From Strongylocentrotus purpuratus (lineage: Eukaryota; Echinodermata; Echinoidea; Camarodonta; Strongylocentrotidae): DNA of 64,000 bases. The stretch's first letter is position 1, and the number at the start of each line of letters is the position of its first letter. Of this stretch, positions 1 through 11,800 are shown piece after piece. The stretch covers positions 27,389,228 through 27,453,227 of the forward strand of contig NW_022145601.1 in the NCBI RefSeq assembly GCF_000002235.5, given 5' to 3'. A model generated the notes under the pieces. It did not search any database, was not told the DNA's origin, and saw nothing but the letters and a program-made list of their open reading frames with translations. The position numbers and the translations under genes are program-made.

Positions 1-400
1 GGTTCCTGCCTCTGGTGATGTGTATGTTCATTGATGATTGATTTTATGACCTTTAACATCTGACCTCATGAACACAAACTCATTCAATCTTTTCATGCTC
101 ATTCATATTTTGACCAAATTTGGTTTGCATTTGTTTCACGCTTTTCAAGTTATTGTGGTAAAAGGCTATTTTCTGGTAGTTGTTGACAATTTGATGATCA
201 TGTGACCTTTGACCTCTTACATTAAAAATCTAATCGGTTAGTCTTTCTATGCTCATACATACATGTTCTTGATCACAGTCTGATTAAAATCTGCTGATCA
301 TAAAAGTATCGCAGTAGCGAAAAGAGGAATGAATTTACGGACGAGTGACAAGAAAACAGAAAACACAAGGCCTCCAGCACCACCTTGGGCAGAGGACAAA
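1..400. repeat. decayed DNA-element relic, related to the 57-kb element
   Basis: The stretch has 'gacctttaacatctgacctc' and 'gtgacctttgacctc' motifs like the core units at 56.9-57.7 kb. It ends near 380-400 with 'ggcctccagcaccacc...gcagagga', which resembles the 'cctccggc...ggaggcat' end of that element. The element seems to continue left of the window. Similarity was judged by eye and is weak. No coding sequence is seen here. Confidence 0.35.
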
Positions 401-2015
401 AAACAAAAAACAAACAAACCTAAAACAATAACGATAAATTAAATCACAGCAAATACTATACTATACATATACTTTTTTTCCATTGTTAGACATAAAAAAA
501 CCTTTCAGGTACAAGTACATTAAGCAGCATTATGTACATTAGCAGGTAATATGTGGTCTATTATTTCAGCCTTGATGATGAACATACATGAGAGGGCAAC
601 CAAAGTTCATGCACATTAAACAAAATAAGAATATGATATTCTATCCATGATTTCTTGTTTTTCACATAAATTCAATAAGATATATTACTACCAAATAGAC
701 AGCAAAATATTTACACTAAAAATGGGCGCAACTAGAAAAATTTATTGTCCAACTACAATCCAGCGATATCACAATCTCAAAATTCCCTGTCGAACCGGAA
801 TGAGCTACAAGTAAAGAATAAGTTATGCATGAGAGTTTACAAGTGATTTATGATAAAAAGCAATTCGTCAAAGGTAAGGTAATTGCATAAATGTAAGGCA
901 AAATTTCTTTCTATTTACAGTTTTGATTACATCGTCTCTTAAAATACAGATTTCCAAACCCTTGTTGGCAAGTTCATAATTTTGCAGAACGGACACAAAA
1001 GACTGAATCATTTGCCGATCTCTTGACTTTTTTAAATCATAATTTCGCAACCGATAACATAGGAAATTTTGTTAGTAGTTAATTTTATGTTTCTGTTTCC
1101 ATTGGTGGTATCAGATTTTTCAAAATCTTACCGATATTTACTAGAATGGAACTGTGTGGGAATCAAGGTCATGAGCGAACTATGGTCACACCACCATAAA
1201 ATAAGGATTAACAAGGTATGTTCCAATACCGTTTGGAATTTTAACTATGTAAAAAAAAAGGTGACATGATAGGGTTAGGATTAATCGACCTTCAAAGAGT
1301 TTGACCAGCAAACCATTAATGCATTCTCAAATATTTCTGTAAGATACCACCAATGCATTCTCCAATATGTGTCCAGAGAGATTCAGCTGTTTTCTGAGTG
1401 TAAGACAGCGACAAATTATTCTTGTGCACATGATTTGTAATATTCACACTTGTTACTTTAACCCTAGCAGGGCCAACAGCTTCACAAATATAGACATGTA
1501 AATGTATCACCAGTTATTAAAAGTGTTGTCAGACAATACTCCAATCAAAACGCTTCTTTCATTGATCATCTACATATAAACCAAGTGCTCTGACAAAGAA
1601 TTTCATATACATATCATGAACCAATTTTAGATTTCAAGACAAAAAAGCACACTATTGGATACATTTCATTTTGATCCGTGTAAACCATCTTTGGCACTGA
1701 ACGGGTTAAGAGCTCATAACTATATTTTTTCTATTACAGTTGGGTTAGGGTCAACATAGGGGGCAAAATAGCAGTTTCCAGCACTGCCCGACATCAATTA
1801 ATCTATGATTGTTCAGATGCAACATACAGGTATATCATTGTTTCTAGTCCAATTTGAAGTACATTTTCTTGTTCCTTTGAAATACATGTACTGTTATAGT
1901 TCTTGGCAAGTCTGTCTATGCTGTGACTGGCCACTCAACTGCTCATTATTGGCCTCTTACTGCTGTCAATCATTATAATAGTCTCATTTCCCATTTGGTG
2001 GACAATAGGTTAAGT
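401..2015. other. AT-rich non-coding flank
   Basis: Nothing recognisable was found on either strand. A 60-codon minus-strand frame near 868-1050 has no splice context or domain and is probably chance. The stretch lies downstream of the 3' end of the host coiled-coil gene. Confidence 0.4.
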
Positions 2016-2200
2016 AAGTGCCCTTGTCGAGGTTAAGCACTAGGTTTAGCGACTATAGCGTTAACATGTTTCTCCCGTTACTGAGCAGGTCGAGAAGCAC
2101 TTGGGCTCTGTATTAATGGACGTCTGATCCATTGGTCAGATTAGTCTTGGATAGGAGACCATCATGATGACCATTCGCAAGATCCACTGATGACCTGCTG
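2016..2200 (+). other. possible 5S-rRNA-like fragment
   Basis: Positions 2137-2160 read 'cagattagtcttggatagga' followed by 'gacc'. This is close to the 5S rRNA internal control region (gttagtacttggatgggagacc), with about 18 of 22 positions matching. The rest of a 5S gene is not convincingly present and no terminator T-run follows. It could be a relic of a 5S-headed SINE or a chance match. Confidence 0.22.
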
Positions 2201-2504
2201 CTGTTAATGAAAGAAACATGGCAGATTAGAATAAAACCCTTGAACAGAAAGTGGACAAATTCATTCCTCTACCTCAAACATATAATTTTAGGTAATATTA
2301 ATACATAAAAGAAATCTAAATCTGTCTGTCATCTAGAAGAGAATCCAAATCAATCAAGCTTCCTACCCTTCCCCACTCAGAAAAAAAAAAATTGGCTATA
2401 ATTTTTTGCTCTAAAACCAAATTCTCATCACAACTGCATTGCTGCTCTAACACAGTATGTGCATCATTAGAGACCAAGACCTGTTTTATATTCCAATTTT
2501 TAAA

Positions 2505-2801
2505 ATTACTTTATTAAGAGTGTCAAACATTATGAAACATGCACAAGCATCACAAGAAGCAAGAAATGAATTAATGTGCTGTGCAGATTATACATCATTG
2601 AATGGAAAACTCAATATAAAATAAAATTTTCAGATAGAAAATAAACACTTTAAACTGGCATCATACATTTTACATGTACATATATAGATACATTCCCATC
2701 CTTTCCCTTAAATATTAACATTGTTTTTCAGCAATAAATAACACATGAATTGTACATTGCATATGTATGGATAAGTTTATAAAGTTGTCTTCTAAATTAT
2801 A
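2505..2801 (-). other. predicted 3' UTR of the coiled-coil gene
   Basis: This AT-rich, non-repetitive stretch follows the proposed stop codon on the minus strand and ends just past a canonical poly(A) signal. Its length of about 300 nt is ordinary for a 3' UTR. It depends on the weak terminal exon call at 2802-2865. If exon 24 is the last exon, the UTR would instead start near 3150. Confidence 0.35.
2510..2515 (-). promoter_or_regulatory. poly(A) signal AATAAA
   Basis: The minus strand reads 'cttaataaagtaatttt' here, a canonical AATAAA hexamer about 290 nt past the proposed stop codon. The hexamer is common by chance in AT-rich DNA, so its position is the main support. Confidence 0.35.
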
Positions 2802-2865
2802 TTACATTTGAAACGTCGAGCCCCTCCTACCACCCATCCTCTCCTCACTACAACCCATACCGGTG
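2802..2865 (-). CDS. coiled-coil gene, possible exon 25 (terminal)
   Basis: After an 'actatag' acceptor the frame set by exon 24 (phase 2) stays open for 20 codons (STGMGCSEERMGG, then RRGSTFQM) and stops at TAA. A poly(A) signal follows at a plausible distance. The acceptor has a poor pyrimidine tract, so this is tentative. The alternative is that exon 24 is terminal: reading through its donor gives an immediate stop after NSVR. Confidence 0.35.
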
Positions 2866-5800
2866 CTATAGTTCTCTTTAGGACTATACTCAAGAAAGAT
2901 TACTAACAGTCCTTTTCAGAACAACACACTTGCAAGGAAGATTACCAATAGTTCTTTTCAGGACTCCCAAATGCTCCCTCTCACATGGTGCAACCGTAAA
3001 CCTAATATACTGACAATAATACCACTGTTGACATGTTTACAAAAAGATGTGTTAATCCCTATCCATAATCATTAGTAATTTGTTACCATTATAGTATTTC
3101 TTCATGTATTGATTCCTGAAATATCTTTTTGAGGGTAAAGTGTTACTTACCTGACTGAGTTACCCATGCCGCTGCTAAGAGATGTCTTGATGGATGGCTG
3201 AGGGTAGCCACCATAGCTAGGTACCCCACCTATTGATCGGTTGATCTCCTGCATGAAGCAAATATGGATGGGAATTCCTTTGTATCACACAAAGCTACTT
3301 ATATCTACAGCAAATTTGATATAAAGGTAAGAGTATGTGTATAAAAGATACTAGTATTGTCTCGCCTGCACCTCGTAATGCGGGTGAGAAAGCAATACAC
3401 ATACATGTACATGTACGACAACTATGCCATTTCAGGCTTTCGACAGTTTAGGCAGTGAATTTTGGTTCTGGCTGTTTACACTACCGGTAACAGTCTTGCA
3501 TAGACTTTATATTCCTGGACAATGAGAAAACTGTATGCTGTTAATAATATCTCAAACTTTACTCTTAGTGAGGAAACAAAAAAAAGTACTGAAACGTGGA
3601 ACACGTCAGGGATGCCTTCTGTCTCCTCTTCTCTTCTGCCGTGACCCCAAATCTTCTTGTGATTGTTCATTCCTCATATATAAGTAAAGGTGAATATGAG
3701 GTTTGATGAAACTGTAGTGGATCGATCTTTGAGATATTTATCTAAGATGGCCTTGTACTTTTGACCTCGTCATCAAAAGGTACATACAGGTTAAATGGAG
3801 ACATTAACACCAACCTACACATTTAGTCTTGTTCTTTGTAGTGTTTGCTCACACTTGAAGCATGCATGTATTTTACATTAACATCTCATTCTGTTTTGAG
3901 CCACAGAGATAGTCGGCCCAAATCCCTGTATTTGCGTCATAGGTCAGGTCCCTTAGACCCATCCGATGTGAATGTGAATGTGAATGTGAATGTGAAGGTG
4001 AAGGTTGATGCAAAGGCATCATTATTGGTTCTCCAGATTGGTTCTTCAGATTGGTTCTTCAGATTGGTTCTTCAGATTGGTTCTTCAGATTGGTTCTCCA
4101 GATTGGTTCTTCAGATTGGTTCTTCAGATTGGTTCTTCAGATTGGTTCTTCAGATTGGTTCTTCAGATTGGTTCTTCAGATTGGTTCTTCAGATTGGTTC
4201 TTCAGATTGGTTCTTCAGATTGGTTCTCCAGATTGGTTCTTCAGATTGGTTCTTCAGATTGGTTCTTCAGATTGGTTCTCCAGATTGGTTCTTCAGATTG
4301 GTTCTTCAGATTGGTTCTTCAGATTGGTTCTTCAGATTGGTTCTTCAGATTGGTTCTTCAGATTGGTTCTTCAGATTGGTTCTTCAGATTGGTTCTTCAG
4401 ATTGGTTCTTCAGATTCACATACAAACTGTTACTGGTAAATAGCCCTTCTGATTCTCATGAGATGATACACTGTAAGTTCAGCTTGACTTTGATATAGAT
4501 GATTTATAAATAAACATAAAATGAGAGAAATGGTAAGACACTGAAAAGCTGAACCTACATCCTTCTGCTTCTCCAGCCTGTACTCTCTGACCAGCTTCTC
4601 TAGGGCCATCCTCTGCTTGGACAGTGTATCAATGCGCTCCTGAAGCATACCATTCTCTCTCTCTAGGAACTTGATCCTATAATCCTGGGTACCGATTCCA
4701 TGGCTCTGGTCTCTTACCATCTCTTCCAACTCAGTGAACCTGCAAGGATAGGACAGGTACACAGACAAGGTCATGCAAATTAACAATAGCAATACCAACG
4801 GCAATGACAGTTACAATAGCAATAGCAATAATAATAATAATAAATAATATGGATATTTATATAGCGCCGGTATCCACCAGGCTCTGACGCTCATGGCTCT
4901 GTACATATTACAATCACAAACATATCACTTTCGTAACTAAAATGAAAGTAAACTAAAACAACACAAATTATTACGCTACATTGAAATAATTAAATAGCAC
5001 TGTTTAGAAAGAGATGGGTTTTTAGAGCAACTTTGAAGTCATGAAGGGCAGTTAAATTATGAATACTAAGTGGCAGCTTATTCCAAAGGGACGGACCAGA
5101 ATGAGAAAAGGCTCTATCCCCCCAAGAACTGCGCGTCAATGTACTTGAAAATGACAACTGAAATGATGATGACCCGTCTGCGACAATCCCTGCAGGATCT
5201 AACATATCAAGAATCATGTGGAAAGGTATTGGGAGATACAATAGACTTTGAGTGCAGGCAGGCAGGGCCCTCGGACCATGGACCATCCATTTACCACTGT
5301 GACATGCTGACGGAAACATGCTTTGGAAGGGACCTGGCTAGATATTGGGAAGTATAGTTAACAAGAGATGATGATGATGGTAGATGACTTACTTGGTTAG
5401 ATGTTCCCTGTGTTCTGCGAGTAAGGTTTGGTGTTTATTGTCCATAGTAGAGTGGGAATGGTTTGTCGCTGTCAATTCAGACCTTGCTGCTTTCAATTCT
5501 TCCTGTAACTTCATTAGACTATCACCCAGCATGCCTTTCTGCTTGGCAAACAAATCCCTACAAATCAAAAAGAAGAAATGGGCTCATATCAACCATAATA
5601 ACATTAACAAAGTTATGACATTTCGAAAGTATAACAAATTCCATGAATCTTCTTACATTTGTACTGAAAAAGTACATAACATATAGCAAATGTACATAAC
5701 GGTACATGTGCAAATGTCATAAGTACTTTTCATCCCTAATAAACTTTCTTCACTTAACAGCACTTCACTTGGTAAATTGCTGTTTGGTCTACAACCACTT

Positions 5801-8800
5801 CATCTACTACCCAACTGGTCTATTCCCATATGGTCTACACTAGACCGTCTACTACCCAACTGGTCTATTCCCATATGGTCTACACTAGACCGTCTACTAC
5901 CCAACTGGTCTATTCCCATATGGTCTACACCCAGGCCGTCTACTACCCAACTGGTCTATTCCCATATGGTCTACACTAGGCCGTCTACTACCCAACTGGT
6001 CTATCTCCATTTGGTCTACACCCAGTCCGTCTACTACCCAACTGGTCTATTCCCATATGGTCTACACTAGACCGTCGACTACCCAACTGGTCTATTCCCA
6101 TATGGTCTACACTAGACCGTCTACTACCCAACTGGTCTATTCCCATATGGTCTACACTAGACCGTCTACTACCCAACTGGTCTATTCCCATATGGTCTAC
6201 ACCCAGGCCGTCTACTACCCAACTCGTCTATTCCCATATGGTCTACACTAGGCCGTCTACTACCCAACTGGTCTATCTCCATTTGGTCTACACCCAGTCC
6301 GTCTACTACCCAACTGGTCTATTCCCATATGGTCTACACTAGACCGTCTACTACCCAACTGGTCTATTCCCATATGGTCTACACCCAGGCCGTCTACTAC
6401 CCAACTGGTCTATTCCCATATGGTCTACACTAGGCCGTCTACTACCCAACTGGTCTATCTCCATTTGGTCTACACCCAGTCCGTCTACTACCCAACTGGT
6501 CTATTCCCATATGGTCTACACTAGACCGTCTACTACCCAACTGGTCTATTCCCATATGGTCTACACTAGACCGCCTACTACCCAACTGGTCTATTCCCAT
6601 ATGGTCTACATTAGACCGCCTACTACCCATGTGGTCTATTCCCATATGGTCTACACTAGACCGTCTACTACCCAACTGGTCTATTCCCATATGGTCTACA
6701 CTAGACCGTCGACTACCCAACTGGTCTATTCCCATATGGTCTACACTAGACCGTCTACTACCCAACAGGTCTATTCCCATATGGTCTACACTAGACCGTC
6801 TACTACCCAACTGGTCTATTCCCATATGGTCTACACTAGACCGTCTACTACCCATGTGGTCTATTCCCATATGGTCTACACTAGACCGTCTACTACCCAA
6901 CTGGTCTATTCCCATATGGTCTACACTAGACCGTCTGCTACCCAACTGGTCTATTCCCATATGGTCTACACTAGACCGTCTACTACCCAACTGGTCTACT
7001 CCCATATGGTCTACACTAGACCGTCTACTACCCATGTGGTCTATTAATCCCCTACTGATCATTTGGTCTAATTTCGATTTGGTCTATAATCTCCAATAAG
7101 TCTACTATACCCATTCGGTCTATTGTTCATTTAGTCTGATTCCCAGTTTGTCTAATGCCCATTTCGTCTACTATCCATATGGTCTAATAATCATAAGTAA
7201 TTATAATCATCACATTATTATAAAACCTTGTGCACAGTAGACGAAATGGGCATTGGACAAACTGGGAAATAGACCGTCTGAAACCAAAGGGCTTCACCTC
7301 ACCTAATTGTAACAAAATATAAACATCCTGACATTCTTACTTAAAGTGAACATTTACAGACTTTTTTTGCTTTTGAAGTAGTGCTCCATTAATTTGATGA
7401 ATGCAAAGTATCATTATCCTGCTTTTCTAAACACAAGTTGGTCTATATAACTAGCCTTTACATTTTGAGCTTTGTATTGCTCTTAATTGTTGGTACAGTA
7501 CAGTACAGAGCCTAAGGGCCTCTCTTCTTTCTGCTATTCATGAGACCACTTTCAGATTACTTGTCCAAAACACATTTACATTACCTTGCTTGTTGCATCT
7601 TAATCTTGGTATTGTTTTTGTGGTCCTGGTACTTGCGTATCTGAGCATCTAGCTGGGCTGAGATACGGGCTAGTTCTTGGCTCAGGTTATCCCTCTCTGC
7701 TTGGAGGTTGCCAACTTGCTGAAGCAGCGATGATCTGCTCTGCTCTGACATGTTATGCTGCAAAGAAGTAACAGGGCTATTCTTTATAAAGTGAAACAAA
7801 TTGGTCACGAATGTGAATACCCTTCTTCTGATGGTGGTAAGATTACTATCTATACATCCAAATTGAGAGATTTCTGCTACAAGATATAAAGTACTGACAA
7901 ATTACACAGATTTTTTTTTTAGGATTTTAGTCACATATGTGACTGAGAATGGCTAAACATTAATTTCTTGTCTTAATTTGGGAAGTGATGCCAATCTATC
8001 AAAGAATATTACAGAACAGTTAGGGGAAGAAAATCAAATCAATTCTATTCATGTTTTGAAATTCGGATGTCAAATTGAAAAGAAGACGTCAAAGGAAATT
8101 TGAAAAAACATGTAAAAACAAAAAGAGTAGAAATCATTCCACAATTCCAGTTTCTTATTTCGCTTCTGCCCTTAACTGTTAAGGAGATGGATGGAACTAT
8201 TCTTGAAATATCATGATGAACACAAAAAGCCTATAATTACATGTCAACTATAATCTTTGACCTTTGATCGGATTGTCTTCCTATGGTGATACATATTGTC
8301 ACCAGGTTTGAAGTTCATGAACCTCAGGTGGTTCTTGAGATTACGCAATAACTTTTGTATGAACTGTCACATAAAATTTAAACTGGTGTATAAAAATGGA
8401 AAGGTGTAAAAAGTGAAATTCTACATATCTTTCTTTAATACCAACACAAACCAAGTTTTAGGTTTGTACAAAGTGAATAATGCGCAATGTATACCCTTGT
8501 CTCATATGTAGAAATCAGTGCACCTAATGAGAATAACTAGATACAGCTTCAATGGTCATGGTTGGGGCCAGTTAACAAACATAAACAATTCAGGTCTATT
8601 ACTATCATCATTACATGTACCTTATCATTGACACTCCTACTAGTATCTTCTGCCTGATAGAGTTTGGATTGGATTCCTATGAGCTGATCTTTCAGGTCCT
8701 GGTTCTCTTACCTTATCATTGACACTCCTACTAGTATCTTCAGCATGATAGAGTTTGGATTGGATTCCTATTAGCTGATCTTTCAGGTCCTGGTTCTCTT

Positions 8801-11800
8801 TCCTCAGCTGGTCTTCTATGTCTCTGGATGTCTTGCACTGCTGGCGTAAATCGTCTATCTGCTGAGTCATCACAGATCTAAGTAAAATGAGGATCATTAC
8901 CCAATATCACTAGAACAGTCAATTTCATCTTTTGATCTCCATATGGAACAATCATGGGAGTGATGGATGATGGAGATAAGGAAATACTATGATGTTGGTG
9001 TCTACTTCGGTGTCAACTCTTTCTTATGGTCATCGCTCTTTCTGCAAAGCTTCTGCTGAACTTTGGAAAAAACTACTTTAAAATGTCAAAAACTGTCTGA
9101 CTGTTAACCAATCAAAAATTATTTAGACATATTTGTGGCTAATACACCCAGTAAATAAGAAAAATTCAAAACTTGTGTTAAGAGACATATATTCAAAATT
9201 GTTTTTGATGATTAACTTACTCTGTTCACATTAATGTATATGTAATTTGTAGGTTCATTTGGATTTTCTTTTTGTTTTGTTTAATATGTAATTGTTTATC
9301 AAATCATTGTATTTTGTTTGTTATAGCGCTTAGAGACTTCGATGGTAAGCACTTTATAAGCACCGTTTTTATGATCATTATTATGATAGGGATATAGGAT
9401 GATGGTAGTGGTGGTAGTAGTAATGATATACCATCATTGTTTATCCCTATCTCCATCATCCATAATCACCTAGCTCGATCTGTCCAATATCACTGGCAAT
9501 ACATGTAGCCCTCACTCTGTCATCACAATCAATCACCATTGGTCATTACAAATAATCATAATCATTCATCACAAATCAATTTACAATTCTCATCACTGCC
9601 AGAGCAATGCATATCATCAAACATCATCACTACATTTCCTAAGCTAAATTTTTATGTAAAGTACTCACTTACCTTTGTAACTTATCATCTTGGATCTGTG
9701 ATTTCAGTCTTACAGCCTCATCATGTCTGTCCTGGAGTTGCACCTTGAGAGCACCAAAGTCTTTAAGATGCACCTCAGTAGCTTGCAGTCTTAGTGATGT
9801 TTGGTCCAGTTCGGTTTGGAGCTCTGGAATCTGAAGAAAGCGAGTATTGAGATGGTCAGGTACTGATTCAGAGGAACACTTGAACCTTATAAATACTCAC
9901 AGAATGCTCTTACCCACCTTATACACATTGACCACATTTTACATCTATGTTTTTAATTTTCAAACATTGACAGGAATGTTGACTAGGGTTCAAATTCCAA
10001 GAAAAAGTAGTGGCCGAGCATAAACTTCTTTGTTTACTGGTAATTGGTAGAAACTAGGCATCAAGTATAGAAACTTAGAAAGAGTGAATTTCCACAATCA
10101 ATTATCAATTTCAAATTGGATTTTCCAGGTCAATGTGACAGTAATTTTGTTTATTCTTCCTTTCATTTTCTAATGCTTATTATAGAAACATCTCATCATA
10201 AAAAAAATTGGCAATTTAAACAATTTTCAACATTGCTAAATATATTACTCATTGCGGATGTAGTATTAAAAATAATATCGCTAGTGATATTTGTTTGTCT
10301 CGCAATGTATGGTCAACAAGGGATCTAAAAGAATTTTCAAAATGTTTTCCATAGTTATACATGCATTTGGGGATTTGAAATGTGATAAGAATATGAATGC
10401 GCATGTCAAAATATCAGTATAGCCATGAGGGCTAAGATTTTTTTTCCAGATCCAAAAAATCAAGGTACTTTTTAACATGCCGTGACGATGTGAAATGAAA
10501 TATCTAATTCTGAGGAAGTAAACTTCCATTTCTCCAAAATTACATCTTTTACTACATACTATCAACATCATGCATAATTGACAGTAGAGGTGTTGGCCAC
10601 AGGGGATGGCCACAAATGGTGTCCATGAGGCACTCTGATCCCAATGCTTAGATAATTTGTAGTGTGACTTTATGCAACTTTGGAAATTTTTCTTTTTGTA
10701 AACATGTAAGTATTTATCAATGTTTTGCGTTAAAAGTGATTTTTGTATTACTGAATCAGTTATTGTTATTGTTGTTGTTTTTTCTCATAAAATAATAATT
10801 CATAATAATTACTTTTACAGGGGGGGGGCTTACACCCTATAAGCTCTGCTTTTTAGTTGGCCCTCCTTCCCTTTCAATTTCATGTATAATTTGTTAATGT
10901 ATTGTATTGTGCAAATTGATCTATATGTATATGAATATGTGAATATGTTAAAATGTACCATCATTGTAAATATGAACGATTGAAAGAGGAAAAATAAATG
11001 AATTGAATTGAATTGACTTGAATTGAATTGAAGACTATAATATTTCCTTAACTATTTATATATTCACACTGGAGATGAATTTGTGTATCTTATAAATTGT
11101 TTTAATGAAGTTGCAAGGTCAAATGGGGTCAGATCCACAGAAACTTGCTTGCTAATTTCATCGCTGCACACTGCCTGATGACTCAGCGCACACTATTACT
11201 ACAAAGCAAACACAAGCACATATAGTGAAGAGTTTAGAGCCCAAACCAAGCATTAATTATTAACCTTCCTCTCTGCAGCCTGAGCTCGCTGCTGAACTTT
11301 ACTCAGGGTAGTCGTCACGGCAACTGTCTCTGCATGATGCATATCCTTTGCTGCTTCTTGGTGACGATACTGATTGGTTAACTGCGGAGGGGTCAAAATG
11401 GATTAACCAATGAAGAATGGTGTTATATAATGATTATGCAGGGATTAACAAATGGGGAATGGTTTTTAATATATGATTTGCAATAACATGCAAGGGATTA
11501 TTACATGCCAGGTTAGTAAGTATGATGGAATGTCCTGTTCTGGAATTGGAACTTTTGTTTCATTTTGAATGCTCTAAAGAAAACTGGAGAGTAAAGTGCT
11601 GTTACTTAATATCAGTTTGTTATAAAATGATCAATATGAAAAACGAGAGCAATTTTGGTTAAAGAGCTGTAGGTTTCCTTCCAGATCTTACAAATTTGCA
11701 AATTATAAGTTTCTATGCACAGCTAAAGTAAACAGAACTAAACAGATTAAGACAAATGTATTATCATTTTTTGTTGTTGTTACTTGTTGGAATGAATAAA

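Noticed and set aside
868-1050. 60-codon minus frame (NYDLKKSRDRQMIQSF) as a further exon of the coiled-coil gene
   Set aside because: It lies beyond the proposed stop and poly(A) signal, and the flanking splice signals and phase do not fit.
3845-4498. 217-codon open frame over the 13-bp minisatellite
   Set aside because: All three frames are open because of the repeat; there is no independent coding signal.
5777-7099. Several 60-206 codon frames with VYTRPSTTQLVYSHM-like or DHMGIDQLGSRRSSV-like repeats on both strands
   Set aside because: They are translations of the 45-bp tandem module, whose length is a multiple of three. Sense and antisense are equally open, and there is no splice or start context.
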